64,000 nucleotides of DNA, taken from contig DIVD01000028.1 of assembly GCA_002423245.1 (NCBI GenBank), positions 1 to 64,000 on the forward strand. The letters run 5' to 3'. The stretch comes from Rhodobacteraceae bacterium UBA6141 (GTDB lineage Bacteria; Pseudomonadota; Alphaproteobacteria; Rhodobacterales; Rhodobacteraceae). Below are positions 54,727-62,887 of this stretch, in pieces (position 1 is the stretch's first letter; every line of letters starts with the position of its first letter). The translations under genes were made by a program, and so were the position numbers. A model generated the notes under the pieces. It ran no database searches. It was not told the DNA's origin and saw only the letters and a program-made list of their open reading frames with translations.

Positions 54727-55392
54727 GTGGCATATGGCGCGGCTTGGCGGCTGCGCAACCTCGCAGCCGCAGCAAGTTTGCTGCTGCTGCCGCTTGCGGC
54801 GCCCGCCGCGGCCGATCCGCTGACGCTGGTGGCGCTTGGCGACAGCCTGACGCAGGGCTACGGGCTGCCGCAGGAGCAGGGCTTCGTGCCGCAACTTCAG
54901 GCCTGGCTGCGCGAGAAGGGGGCGGATGTGACGGTGGTGAATGCCGGCGTGTCGGGCGATACCAGCGCCGGCGGCCTCGCCCGCCTTGGCTGGACGCTGG
55001 CGGGCGGCGCGGATGCGATGATCGTGGCGCTTGGCGGCAACGACCTGCTGCGCGGCCTCGATCCGGCCGAAACCCGCGCGAATATCGACGCGATCCTGAG
55101 GCAGGCAGAGGCGAGGGGCCTGCCCGTGCTGCTGATGGGCCTGCCGGCGCCGGGCAATTACGGGCCCGAGTACAAGGCGGCCTTCGATGCGATCTGGCCC
55201 GAGCTTGCCGCGGAACATGGCGCGCAACTGGTGCCGAACATGCTGGCCGGGCTGTCGGACCTGCCCCCCGATCAGCGCGCCGGGCTGGTGCAGCCCGATG
55301 GGCTGCATCCCTCGGCGGCGGGGGTGAAGGTGATGGTAGAGCGGCTGGGGCCCGAGGTGCTGGCGCTGCTGGAGCGGGCGGCGGCAGAGTGA
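54727..55392 (+). CDS. TesA-like arylesterase/lysophospholipase (SGNH hydrolase)
   Basis: This is a periplasmic hydrolase of about 221 residues. A signal peptide ends A-A-P-A-A-A-D near residue 29. The catalytic Ser40 sits in L-G-D-S-L-T-Q-G-Y-G. A-L-G-G-N-D provides the oxyanion-hole Gly/Asn. D-G-L-H-P-S near the C-terminus gives the catalytic Asp and His, so all four SGNH blocks are intact. The start is a GTG at 54727 (the only in-frame start giving a full signal peptide); the ATG of CATATGG at 54734 is out of frame. The neighbouring divergent YbbAP transporter is the usual partner locus of tesA. Confidence 0.92.
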   Translation: MAYGAAWRLRNLAAAASLLLLPLAAPAAADPLTLVALGDSLTQGYGLPQEQGFVPQLQAWLREKGADVTVVNAGVSGDTSAGGLARLGWTLAGGADAMIVALGGNDLLRGLDPAETRANIDAILRQAEARGLPVLLMGLPAPGNYGPEYKAAFDAIWPELAAEHGAQLVPNMLAGLSDLPPDQRAGLVQPDGLHPSAAGVKVMVERLGPEVLALLERAAAE

Positions 55393-55457
55393 GGCCGGAT
55401 GCGCGCGCTGGATCCGGCGGGCATCCTCAACGCCGGCAAGACGGTGGTTTAGGCTGA

Positions 55458-56396
55458 TCAACGCCAGCCGAAGAAGCCCGCCGGCGCCTGCGCCAGCAAT
55501 CGCCGCGCCAGATCGGTGCCCAGATCCGCCGCGTCGGCGATGCTGCCGCGCGCCTCGCCGCCGATCGCCTCGGACCCGTCGGGCCGCAGGATCTCGCCGC
55601 GCAGATAGAGCGCGCCCTCCTCCAGCACCGCCAGCCCGGCGATCGGCGTGTCGCAAGACCCGTCGAGCGCCGCAAGATAGGCCCGCTCCGCCGCCAGCCG
55701 GTGGCCGGTGGCGGGATCATGGATGCCGGCCAGCAGCAACTCTGCCCGCGCATCCGCCGCCCGCCGCTCGATCCCGATGGCGCCCTGCGCCACGGCCGGC
55801 AGCATCTCGGCAACCTCGATGGCGCCTTGCGCGACATGGGCCATGCCCAGCCGGTTCAGCCCCGCCATCGCCAGAAACGTCGCCATCGCAACGCCTTCGT
55901 CGAGTTTCTTCAACCTTGTCTGCACGTTGCCGCGAAACTCCACCAGCCGCAGATCGGGCCGCCGATGCGCAAGCTGCGCCCGGCGCCGCAGGCTCGACGA
56001 TCCGACGACGGCGCCCCGCGGCAGGTCGGTCAGCCGCGCCACCTGCGGCGAGACGAAGGCATCGCGCACATCCTCGCGCGGCAGGTAACAGTCCAGCCGC
56101 AGGCCCGCGGGCTGCGCCACCGGCATGTCCTTCATCGAATGCACCGCGATGTCGATGCCGCCCGCCGTCAGCGCCTCCTCGATCTCTTTCGTGAACAGGC
56201 CCTTGCCGCCGATCTCCTTCAGCGGGCGGTCCAGCACGCGGTCGCCGGTCGTCTTGATGATGACGATCTCGAACGCATCCTCGGACAGGCCGTGGGCATC
56301 CATCAGGCGGCGGCGGGTCTCGAACGCCTGCGCAAGCGCGAGCGGCGAGCCACGGGTGCCGATCTTCAGCGGGGATCTTGCGTCGGGCATCTGCAT
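55458..56396 (-). CDS. hemC: Hydroxymethylbilane synthase (porphobilinogen deaminase)
   Basis: This 312-residue enzyme joins four porphobilinogens into hydroxymethylbilane in tetrapyrrole synthesis. Near the N-terminus it has L-K-I-G-T-R-G-S-P-L-A-L-A-Q-A. G-S-S-S-L-R-R-R-A-Q-L and E-F-R-G-N-V-Q-T-R-L bind substrate. The dipyrromethane cofactor is attached to Cys248 in D-G-S-C-D-T-P-I. The ATG at 56396 (or 56390) is divergent from hemE with ~120 bases between. Such hemC-hemE pairing is typical of Rhodobacter and supports both haem and bacteriochlorophyll or B12 needs. Confidence 0.96.
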   Translation of the reverse strand: MQMPDARSPLKIGTRGSPLALAQAFETRRRLMDAHGLSEDAFEIVIIKTTGDRVLDRPLKEIGGKGLFTKEIEEALTAGGIDIAVHSMKDMPVAQPAGLRLDCYLPREDVRDAFVSPQVARLTDLPRGAVVGSSSLRRRAQLAHRRPDLRLVEFRGNVQTRLKKLDEGVAMATFLAMAGLNRLGMAHVAQGAIEVAEMLPAVAQGAIGIERRAADARAELLLAGIHDPATGHRLAAERAYLAALDGSCDTPIAGLAVLEEGALYLRGEILRPDGSEAIGGEARGSIADAADLGTDLARRLLAQAPAGFFGWR

Positions 56397-56518
56397 GGCC
56401 CCGGCATATCCGCGGCAAAAGGCCCGCGCAATGCCCCCGCAATGCCCCCCGCAACGCCCGGGCGGCTTGACATCGCGGCGCCCCCGGCGATGAAGGGCGA
56501 CAAACAGGAGCCCATCCG

Positions 56519-57562
56519 ATGACCGTTGCCAGATCCGACAAGACCATCCTGCGCGCCCTCGGCGGAGAGGTGCTGCCCAGCCCGCCGATCTGGATGATGC
56601 GGCAGGCCGGGCGCTACCTGCCCGAGTATCGCGCCACCCGCGCCCAGGCCGGGGATTTCCTGTCGCTGTGCTACACCCCGGAACTGGCGGCCGAAGTGAC
56701 GCTGCAACCGATCCGCCGCTTCGGGTTCGACGCGGCGATCCTGTTTGCCGACATCCTGCTGCTGCCGCAGGCACTTGGCGCCGATCTGTGGTTCGAGCCG
56801 GGCGAGGGGCCGCGCCTGTCCACCATCACCGGGCCGGAGGGGCTGCGCGCGCTGAAGGGCAAGGACGACATCCACGGCCATCTGGCGCCGGTCTATGAAA
56901 CGCTGCGCATCCTTGCGCGCGCGCTGCCACGCGAGACCGCGCTCATCGGCTTTGCCGGCGCGCCCTGGACGGTGGCCAGCTACATGATCGCGGGGCGCGG
57001 CACCAGGGATCAGGGGCCGGCCCATGCGCTGAAGGCCGCGGACCGCGCCACCTTCACCGCGCTGATCGACCTGCTGACCGAGGCGACGGTGGAATACCTG
57101 TCGATGCAGGTGCAGGCGGGGGCCGAGGTGGTCAAGCTGTTCGACAGCTGGGCCGGGTCGCTCAAGGGGCAGGACTTCACCGATTTCGCGCTGGACCCCG
57201 CGCGCCGGATCATCGCCGCGCTGAAGGCCCGCCATCCCGGCCTGCCCGTCATCGCCTTCCCGCGCGAGGCGGGGGAGCGCTATGTCGGCTTTGCCCGCGC
57301 CACCGGCGCCGATTGCGTGGCGCTCGACAATTCCGTCAGCGCCGAATGGGCCGCCGCGAAGGTGCAGGTCGATGGCTGCGTGCAGGGCAACCTTGCGCCG
57401 CAGCACATGGTCAGCGGCGGGCAGGCGCTGGTGGAGGAGGCGCAGCGCATCGTGCGCGCCTTCCGAGGCGGGCCGCATATCTTCAACCTCGGCCACGGGA
57501 TCACGCCCGATGCCGACCCCGAGAACGTGGCGGCGATGATCGCGGCGGTGCGCAGCGCATAG
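56519..57562 (+). CDS. hemE: Uroporphyrinogen decarboxylase
   Basis: This 347-residue enzyme removes the four acetate carboxyls of uroporphyrinogen [19 protein letters not shown] is the signature N-terminal motif. [12 protein letters not shown] and the C-terminal [13 protein letters not shown] match family blocks. The ATG at 56519 is about 10 bases after a GGAG ribosome site. A perfect TTGACA (56467-56472) lies upstream but with a poor -10. It is convergent with an unknown gene, three bases apart. Confidence 0.97.
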   Translation: MTVARSDKTILRALGGEVLPSPPIWMMRQAGRYLPEYRATRAQAGDFLSLCYTPELAAEVTLQPIRRFGFDAAILFADILLLPQALGADLWFEPGEGPRLSTITGPEGLRALKGKDDIHGHLAPVYETLRILARALPRETALIGFAGAPWTVASYMIAGRGTRDQGPAHALKAADRATFTALIDLLTEATVEYLSMQVQAGAEVVKLFDSWAGSLKGQDFTDFALDPARRIIAALKARHPGLPVIAFPREAGERYVGFARATGADCVALDNSVSAEWAAAKVQVDGCVQGNLAPQHMVSGGQALVEEAQRIVRAFRGGPHIFNLGHGITPDADPENVAAMIAAVRSA

Positions 57563-57565
57563 CGC

Positions 57566-57919
57566 CTAGGCCGCCGGGATCATCCGCCGCAGCAGCGCCA
57601 CCGCCTCGGCCCAGTCCTCGGCCCCGGGGGCGGGCCTGATCTCGACGCTGCGGATCATGCCCAGCCGCGCCACCTGCGCCGGGCGGATCACCAGGGCGAT
57701 ACGCGCGTCCTCCACCGTGATCGCCTCCAGCGCGTCATGGGCGCCGAAGATCTCGTCGCTGACCTCCAGCCACAGCCTCGCGCCGTCCAGCCGGAACAGG
57801 GCATAGCCGTCATCGGGGTCGTCGCTGGCGGCAAAGGCGGCCAGCACCTCGCCATCCTCGTCCAGCGCCTCGCAATAGGCGGCGATGATCTCGATATCTG
57901 CGGCCACGGTCACACCCAT
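57566..57919 (-). CDS. Small acidic hypothetical protein overlapping hemF end
   Basis: This 117-residue acidic protein has I-A-A-Y-C-E-A-L-D-E-D-G-E-V-L-A, then L-W-L-E-V-S-D-E-I-F-G-A-H-D-A and a C-terminal W-A-E-A-V-A-L-L-R-R. The mixed beta/helix pattern faintly recalls the Imm10-type immunity proteins, but I would not assign it. The ATG at 57919 overlaps the hemF stop region by ten bases, so it is translated with hemF. No neighbouring toxin is present. It may be a haem-linked or housekeeping protein. Confidence 0.65.
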   Translation of the reverse strand: MGVTVAADIEIIAAYCEALDEDGEVLAAFAASDDPDDGYALFRLDGARLWLEVSDEIFGAHDALEAITVEDARIALVIRPAQVARLGMIRSVEIRPAPGAEDWAEAVALLRRMIPAA

Positions 57920-58809
57920 TTCGCCATCGGGGGCAGGCTCATCAGTACGGCATCGGCGTCGTGCCCGGTTTCCAGCCCGAATCTGGTGCCGCGGTCATAG
58001 ACGAGGTTGTACTCGGCATAAAGCCCGCGATGGACCAGTTGCGCATCCTTGTCGGCCCCGGTCCAGGGCGTGTCGCGCCGCCGCTCGGTCAGCGGCACGA
58101 AGGCGGGCAGGAACGCCTCGCCCACCGCGCGGGTGAAGGCGAAATCCGCCTCCCAGTCGCCGCTGCTCAGATCGTCATAAAAGATGCCGCCCACGCCCCG
58201 CGCCCGGCCCCGGTGCGGCACGAAGAAATACTCGTCCGCCCAGGCCTTGAAGCGTTCGTAATGGCCCGGATCATGCGCGTCGCAGGCCGCCGCCAGCACC
58301 GCGTGGAAATGCGCGGTATCCTCGGGATATTCGATGCAGGGGTTGAGGTCGGCGCCGCCGCCGAACCAGCAGGCATGGGGGGTCCAGAACATGCGGGTGT
58401 TCATGTGAACGGCGGGCGTGTGCGGGTTCTGCATATGCGCGACAAGGCTGATGCCGCTGGCCCAGAAGCGCGGATCCTCGGCCATGCCGGGCACGCCGCG
58501 CGCGGCCATCGCCGTCTGCGCCCGCGCGCCAAGCTCGCCATGCACGGTCGAGACGTTGACGCCGACCTTCTCGAACAGCCGGCCGCCGCGCATCACGCTC
58601 ATCAGCCCGCCGCCGGCATCGCCGCCCGCGGCCGGCGCGCGGCGCGTCGCCGTCACCTCGAACCGGCCGGGCGGCCGGGCGGCGAAGGGGCCGGCGGCCT
58701 GCGCATCCTCCAGCGCCTCGAACGCCGCCACGATGCGGTCCCGCAGGGTGCGGAACCAGGTGGCGGCCCGCTGCTTGCGCGCGGCGAAATCGTCCTCGGT
58801 CCCGTCCAT
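57910..58809 (-). CDS. hemF: Oxygen-dependent coproporphyrinogen III oxidase
   Basis: This 299-residue aerobic enzyme makes protoporphyrinogen IX from coproporphyrinogen III. Family blocks present are N-V-S-T-V-H-G-E-L, H-M-N-T-R-M-F-W and W-F-G-G-G-A-D-L-N-P-C. R-G-V-G-G-I-F-Y-D-D-L and the C-terminal Y-N-L-V-Y-D-R-G-T-R-F-G-L complete the set. The start is the ATG at 58809. It belongs to the haem group with hemC and hemE but on the opposite strand to hemE; the anaerobic HemN is not in this window. Confidence 0.97.
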   Translation of the reverse strand: MDGTEDDFAARKQRAATWFRTLRDRIVAAFEALEDAQAAGPFAARPPGRFEVTATRRAPAAGGDAGGGLMSVMRGGRLFEKVGVNVSTVHGELGARAQTAMAARGVPGMAEDPRFWASGISLVAHMQNPHTPAVHMNTRMFWTPHACWFGGGADLNPCIEYPEDTAHFHAVLAAACDAHDPGHYERFKAWADEYFFVPHRGRARGVGGIFYDDLSSGDWEADFAFTRAVGEAFLPAFVPLTERRRDTPWTGADKDAQLVHRGLYAEYNLVYDRGTRFGLETGHDADAVLMSLPPMAKWV

Positions 58810-58892
58810 GTGTCACGCCCTCCCGTCCCTGCAGCCATGCCTAGCACTTCAGGGGCCGCGCCGCCAAGGCCGGTGACCCGGCGCAAAGGTAT

Positions 58893-58921
58893 TTGAGTTC
58901 GCGCCAGCGGGTCTATATATG
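58893..58921 (+). promoter_or_regulatory. Candidate promoter for the paralogous lipoprotein pair
   Basis: TTGAGT (58893-58898) and TATATG (58916-58921) are 17 bases apart, 55 bases before the ATG at 58977. A TATATA overlapping two bases earlier offers an alternative -10 with 15-base spacing. Confidence 0.5.
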
Positions 58922-58976
58922 GTGCAGCGCCGCCGCAGCCCCTGCGCCCCCCCCCGTCGGCGCGCGGACCGGAGCC

Positions 58977-59390
58977 ATGATGCAGCGCCTGCCAGATTTC
59001 CCGTTTCGCGGCCTCCCCGGCGCGATGATCCTTGCGCTGGCGCTTGCCGCCTGCGCGCCCCAGCCCGGCCCCTGCAACAGCACCGCCACGCGCGACCTGC
59101 GCACGCTCGACATGCTGATCGCCGAAAGCCGCGAGAACCTCGCCCGCGGCTATGCGATCGGCCGCGGCAGCGGGCGGGGCAATCCCAGCGTCAACCTCTG
59201 CGTTGGCAATGCCTCACACAATGTCGGGGTCAGCTTCTGTTCGGGCGGCAGCCCCGGATACCGCAGCGGGCCCGTCGCCATAGACCTTGACGAAGAGCGC
59301 GCGAAGCTGGAGTCGATGCTGCGGCAGCGCACCGAACTCGCCCGCCGCGCCGCCGCCGACGCCGCCGCCTGCACATCCGCCCGAGGCTGA
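58977..59390 (+). CDS. Predicted lipoprotein, four-cysteine paralogue A
   Basis: This 137-residue protein begins with a short signal peptide ending in the lipobox A-L-A-A-C (lipid Cys26). The mature part has C-N-S-T-A-T-R-D-L-R-T-L (Cys33), a Gly-rich middle with Cys75 and Cys88, and V-A-I-D-L-D-E-E-R-A-K-L. Cys132 is near the end. These features recur in the next gene: the ATRDLR motif, the ER-K-L-x-S-M-L block and four non-lipid cysteines at matching places. It is probably a small periplasmic lipoprotein with two disulfides. The ATG at 58977 has GGAGC five bases before. The family is not known to me. Confidence 0.8.
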   Translation: MMQRLPDFPFRGLPGAMILALALAACAPQPGPCNSTATRDLRTLDMLIAESRENLARGYAIGRGSGRGNPSVNLCVGNASHNVGVSFCSGGSPGYRSGPVAIDLDEERAKLESMLRQRTELARRAAADAAACTSARG

Positions 59391-59417
59391 CCCCGGGCGC
59401 GCGAGAGGATCACCGCC

Positions 59418-59834
59418 ATGCGCTACAAGCTGTTCCGCCTTGCCCTGATGCTGCCGCTGCTGCTGCTGATCGCCTGCGGCACCCCGCAGGAACGCTGCAT
59501 CAGCACCGCGACGCGCGACCTGCGCATCCTCAACGGGCTGATCGAGGACTCGCGCGCGAACCTTTCGCGCGGCTTCGCCTATGAGGAATACACTGTCCGC
59601 CGCAGCCGCTGGGTGCATTGCGACGGGCCGCTGGTGGTGGATTCCGAAGGCAGGCTGGTGTCGGGGCACCCCCACATGTGCCTTGACGACTATACCGATA
59701 CCGTCCGCCGCCCCGTCGCCATCAACCTTGCGGATGAGCGGCGCAAGCTCGACAGCATGTTGGTCAAGCAGCGCGAGCTGAGCCGGGTCGCCGCCGCGCA
59801 GATCGAAAGCTGCAAGGCGCGGTTCCCGCAATAG
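59418..59834 (+). CDS. Predicted lipoprotein, four-cysteine paralogue B
   Basis: This 138-residue lipoprotein has a leucine-rich signal peptide ending L-L-I-A-C (lipid Cys20). It shares C-I-S-T-A-T-R-D-L-R (Cys27), S-R-x-N-L-x-R-G and the terminal E-R-R-K-L-D-S-M-L block with the preceding gene. Cys68, Cys88 and Cys132 correspond to Cys75, Cys88 and Cys132 there. The middle segment (residues 55-95) has diverged most. It begins 27 bases after paralogue A and is probably in the same transcript. Function unknown; the conserved cysteines point to a folded disulfide-bonded periplasmic domain. Confidence 0.8.
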   Translation: MRYKLFRLALMLPLLLLIACGTPQERCISTATRDLRILNGLIEDSRANLSRGFAYEEYTVRRSRWVHCDGPLVVDSEGRLVSGHPHMCLDDYTDTVRRPVAINLADERRKLDSMLVKQRELSRVAAAQIESCKARFPQ

Positions 59835-59850
59835 CCGTCAGTAACAGCCC

Positions 59851-60672
59851 TCAGTGGCCGGGCGCCCGCACCGGGTCGATCAGCGTGCGCCCGCCATCCA
59901 CCGTCAGGATCTGCCCGGTCACGAAGCCTGCCGCGTCCGAGGCAAGGAACTGCACCGCCTCTGCCAGTTCGTGCGCCGGGGCGATGCGGCCCAGCGGGGT
60001 CGCCGCGACGATCTGCGCGCGCCAGTCGGCATGTTCGCGCAGGTCGTTCTGCAGGCTCATGCTCATCACGCTGCCGAAGGCCACGGCGTTGACGCGGATG
60101 CGGTGCGGCGCATAGGCCACCGCCAGCGAGCGGGTCATCTGGTCGAGCGCCGCCATCGCGACGGAATAGGCCATCAGTTCGGGCCGGGTGCGCTGCCCGG
60201 CGATGTTGGACAGGTTGACGATGGCGCCGATGCTGCCCGAACGCTCGCCGCCCTCTGCCATCTCGCGCTCGGCCTGCGCCACCATGCGCCGCGCGACCGT
60301 CTGGCTCAGCTTCAGGCCCGCCATCACGTTCTGGCGCAGCATGTCCTCGAGGCCCGTGTCCTCGGCGCCAAGCGGGTCGGACAGGGCGACATGACGGCTG
60401 GCGTTGACCAGGATGTCGATACGGTCAAAGGCATCGACGGTGGCAGAGACCAGATTGGCGATGGTCAGCCTCTGGCAGAGATCCCCGGCGAAGTAGCGTG
60501 CCGGGCCCTCGTCTCGGGTCAGCTCGCCCAGTTCGGCCTCCAGCCGCGCCTCGTCGATATCGGCGAACATCACGTTCGCCCCGCGCTCGATGAAATGCCG
60601 CGCGATGGCCAGCCCGATGCCGCTGGCGGCCCCGGTGACGATGGCGGTCTTGCCGCTGATGGAGTAGGTCAT
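59851..60672 (-). CDS. SDR-family protein lacking the catalytic lysine
   Basis: This 273-residue SDR-fold protein has an intact cofactor motif T-G-A-A-S-G-I-G (residues 13-20) and the Ser of N-L-S-N-I-A-G. The usual N-N-A-G is N-A-S (residues 90-92). The catalytic Y-x-x-x-K is Y169-S-V-A-M173, so Lys is replaced by Met. By family rules such a protein would not catalyse ordinary carbonyl reduction, though it may bind NAD(P). It is convergent with the lipoprotein pair. A non-canonical or regulatory SDR is likely; the fold assignment is sure. Confidence 0.88.
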   Translation of the reverse strand: MTYSISGKTAIVTGAASGIGLAIARHFIERGANVMFADIDEARLEAELGELTRDEGPARYFAGDLCQRLTIANLVSATVDAFDRIDILVNASRHVALSDPLGAEDTGLEDMLRQNVMAGLKLSQTVARRMVAQAEREMAEGGERSGSIGAIVNLSNIAGQRTRPELMAYSVAMAALDQMTRSLAVAYAPHRIRVNAVAFGSVMSMSLQNDLREHADWRAQIVAATPLGRIAPAHELAEAVQFLASDAAGFVTGQILTVDGGRTLIDPVRAPGH

Positions 60673-60728
60673 GAAGCCCCGTTCATATGGCGTCCGGCGG
60701 ACGGCTCAGGAGGAGATGCTAGCCGATT

Positions 60729-61781
60729 TCAGCGGCGACAGCGAGCCACGCCGCGCTGCGGCGGCACGGCGCTTGCGGCGGCGGCGGCCCCTCGCCGGGG
60801 ATGGCTGGCGCGGAACAGCTTGAACGCGCCATTCCCCGGCAGTTCCACAACCTCGCGGAACGCGGCGGCAAGCGCCGGCTCGTAGGGCAGGTGCCGGTTC
60901 GCCACCATCCACAGCACCCCTTGCGGCGCCAGCATCCGCGCCGCCGCGCCGATGAAGGCGGCGCCCAGCGACGGGTCGGCGGCACGGCCCTGATGGAAGG
61001 GCGGGTTCATCACCACCACGTCAAGATCATGCCCGGGCCGGAAGCCGGTGGCATCGGCCCAGTGGAAGGCCGCCCGCGGATCGGTGACATTGGCGCGCGC
61101 ACAGGCCAGCGCCGCATGGTCCGCCTCCACGAGGTCGAGCGACGTGACCCCCGGCCGCGCCAGCACCTCGGCCGCCAGCCAGCCCCAGCCGGCGCCCAGA
61201 TCGGCGGCGCGGCCCCTCAGGTCGGAAGGCAGCGCCGCCGCCAGCAACTGCGAGCCGCGATCCACCGCCTCGGCCGAAAACACCCCCGGCATGGTGCGAA
61301 AGCCCGCCACCGGGGTCAGCGGCTGCGCCTGCCAGTCGGCAAAGCGCGCCGCATCGCCGCCCGCGAAGCCGAAGATCCGGCCATGCGCCCTGGCGAGCGC
61401 GCCCGAAAGCTCGGCCCGCGCCCGCACATCGCGCAGCATCGTGTCGATGCCGTCGGTCTTTTGCCCGTCGATCCAGACCGGAGCGCCCGGCGCGACGCGC
61501 GCCGCGGCCTCGGCCACCATCGCCCGCCCCTCGGCACGCGAGCGCGGCAAGATCACCAGCGCCGCCGCATGGCCCCTGCCCTCCGGCGCGGGCGTGACCG
61601 CGAAGCCGCGCGCCGCCAGCGCGTCATGGTCGGGCCGAAAGCCCTGCACCGCGCGCACCCGGCCTGCCGGCAGGGCGGAAAGGTCGCTGTCCGCGCGCGG
61701 CCCCAGCACCAGAACGGTGCCGCTGGCGGGCAGCAGATCCGGGCCGTCCTCTAGCAGCGTGGTCAGGCGGGCGTGGTTCAT
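60729..61781 (-). CDS. Class I SAM-dependent methyltransferase, RsmC-like
   Basis: This protein has about 350 residues with two related alpha/beta domains. The C-terminal one is a Rossmann methyltransferase with A-D-L-G-A-G-W-G-W-L (SAM loop) and the N6/exocyclic-amine motif N-P-P-F-H-Q-G. The N-terminal domain lacks these motifs. This two-domain arrangement matches RsmC/RlmG-type enzymes that methylate guanine N2 in 16S or 23S rRNA. The Ala/Arg-rich tail beyond residue 330 is not conserved-looking. The ATG at 61781 is chosen over one at 61868, whose extra residues are low-complexity. Confidence 0.85.
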   Translation of the reverse strand: MNHARLTTLLEDGPDLLPASGTVLVLGPRADSDLSALPAGRVRAVQGFRPDHDALAARGFAVTPAPEGRGHAAALVILPRSRAEGRAMVAEAAARVAPGAPVWIDGQKTDGIDTMLRDVRARAELSGALARAHGRIFGFAGGDAARFADWQAQPLTPVAGFRTMPGVFSAEAVDRGSQLLAAALPSDLRGRAADLGAGWGWLAAEVLARPGVTSLDLVEADHAALACARANVTDPRAAFHWADATGFRPGHDLDVVVMNPPFHQGRAADPSLGAAFIGAAARMLAPQGVLWMVANRHLPYEPALAAAFREVVELPGNGAFKLFRASHPRRGAAAAASAVPPQRGVARCRR

Positions 61782-61887
61782 GGCGGCCTTCCGGGGCGAT
61801 CCAGCGCCGTGCGATACACCCTTTCCGCCCGCCCCGTCCAGTCCGGGCAGCAAGCAGGGGGGCAGCAAGGGGAGCAGACCGCGCCCG

Positions 61888-62223
61888 TCAGTCCTTTTCC
61901 ATCGTGCATTGCAGCGGGTGCTGATGCCGGCGGGCGAAGTCCATCACCTGCGCGACCTTGGTCTCTGCCACCTCGAAGCTGAAGACCCCGACCACCGCCA
62001 GCCCCTTCTTGTGCACGGTCAGCATGATCTCGAACGCCTGCGCATGGGTCAGGCCGAAGAACCGCTCCAGCACATGCACGACGAACTCCATCGGCGTGTA
62101 ATCGTCGTTCAGCAGCAGCACCTTGTACATCGGCGGCCGCTGCGTCTTGGGCTTCGCCTTGGTGATGACCGAGGCATCCTGGCCGGGATTGCCGGTCCTG
62201 TCAGTCCCGGTCCTGTCAGTCAT
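61888..62223 (-). CDS. clpS: ATP-dependent Clp protease adaptor ClpS
   Basis: This 111-residue adaptor delivers N-end-rule substrates to ClpAP. The core [16 protein letters not shown] forms the N-degron pocket, and [13 protein letters not shown] binds ClpA. The N-terminal ~35 residues are a flexible tail. The ATG at 62223 gives the usual length; an upstream GTG at 62244 adds seven residues. clpA is not next to it here (often it is). Confidence 0.95.
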   Translation of the reverse strand: MTDRTGTDRTGNPGQDASVITKAKPKTQRPPMYKVLLLNDDYTPMEFVVHVLERFFGLTHAQAFEIMLTVHKKGLAVVGVFSFEVAETKVAQVMDFARRHQHPLQCTMEKD

Positions 62224-62390
62224 GGTCCACGGCAGGTGAGACACCGCATGCTCCAGCAGATTCGCGTATCAGGGTTCGGACCCTCAATATAAGGCAGATG
62301 CCGCCGCGGGAAAGAGCCGCGTTGCATCCGCGGGGCGCCTGCCGCAAACAATCCGAGAGGATTTGCCCCCGGCGATCGGCCCTGCCACGG

Positions 62391-62781
62391 ATGACACGCC
62401 CCACCCTGACCACCATCGGCTTCGACGCCGATGACACGCTTTGGCACGACGAGCGAGTCTTCAGGCTGACGCAGGACCGCTTCGCGGACCTGCTGGCGGA
62501 CCATGCCCCGCGCGGCGATGGCCGGCAATTCGCTGAAATCCGACGTGATCCCGGTCCTGCAGGCCGGAGGCTGGGGGATTCACGTCCCGCAGGGGCCGAA
62601 CTGGGATCTGGAACGGGCCGAGCCGCCAACCGGCCATCCGCGCTTTCGCGCGCTGGCCGACCTGTCCGGCATGGCGGCGTTCCTCGGATGGCGCGGACAA
62701 CATCTAGCCCCTGCGCGCGCAGCGCCCCCAAGACTGGCCAACGGCGGAAACCCGCCGTGGCTTCGCCCGCAAAGTTCTTGA
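62391..62781 (+). pseudogene. HAD-family hydrolase pseudogene with internal deletion and frameshift
   Basis: The ATG at 62391 opens a HAD N-terminus with the nucleophile motif G-F-D-A-D-D-T-L-W-H-D-E. It continues with F-A-D-L-L-A-D-H-A-P to about 62510. There the frame breaks, and one base out of frame (+1) the HAD motif IV end continues as A-G-N-S-L-K-S-D-V-I-P-V-L-Q-A-G-G-W-G to about 62690. Intact members are ~230 residues; here about 100 remain, so some 130 central codons, including the cap region and Lys motif, are missing. The joint lies near a CCCCGCGC sequence. The open frame after 62700 carries no homology I recognise. Confidence 0.8.
62741..62758. terminator. Short stem-loop between the HAD remnant and the carboxypeptidase gene
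   Basis: ACGGCGG (62741-62747) pairs with CCGCCGT (62752-62758) around AAAC. No T-run follows. It may be the old terminator of the decayed hydrolase gene. Confidence 0.3.
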
Positions 62782-62887
62782 AATTGAGGTGTTTTCCCGT
62801 GCCGAAACTCATGCTAGCATCCCGGGACAAGGCGAAGTCCCGGCGGCAAGGATCGGGAAAGCCGAGAGGCAGTGAAAGGCAGGGACC

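Noticed and set aside
54734..54736. ATG in CATATGG as the esterase start
   Set aside because: It is out of frame with the GDSL reading frame; the GTG at 54727 is in frame and yields a signal peptide.
61846..61871. Two GGGCAGCAAG-like repeats between the methyltransferase gene and clpS
   Set aside because: Short and GC-biased, close to chance in this composition; no symmetry or promoter link was visible.
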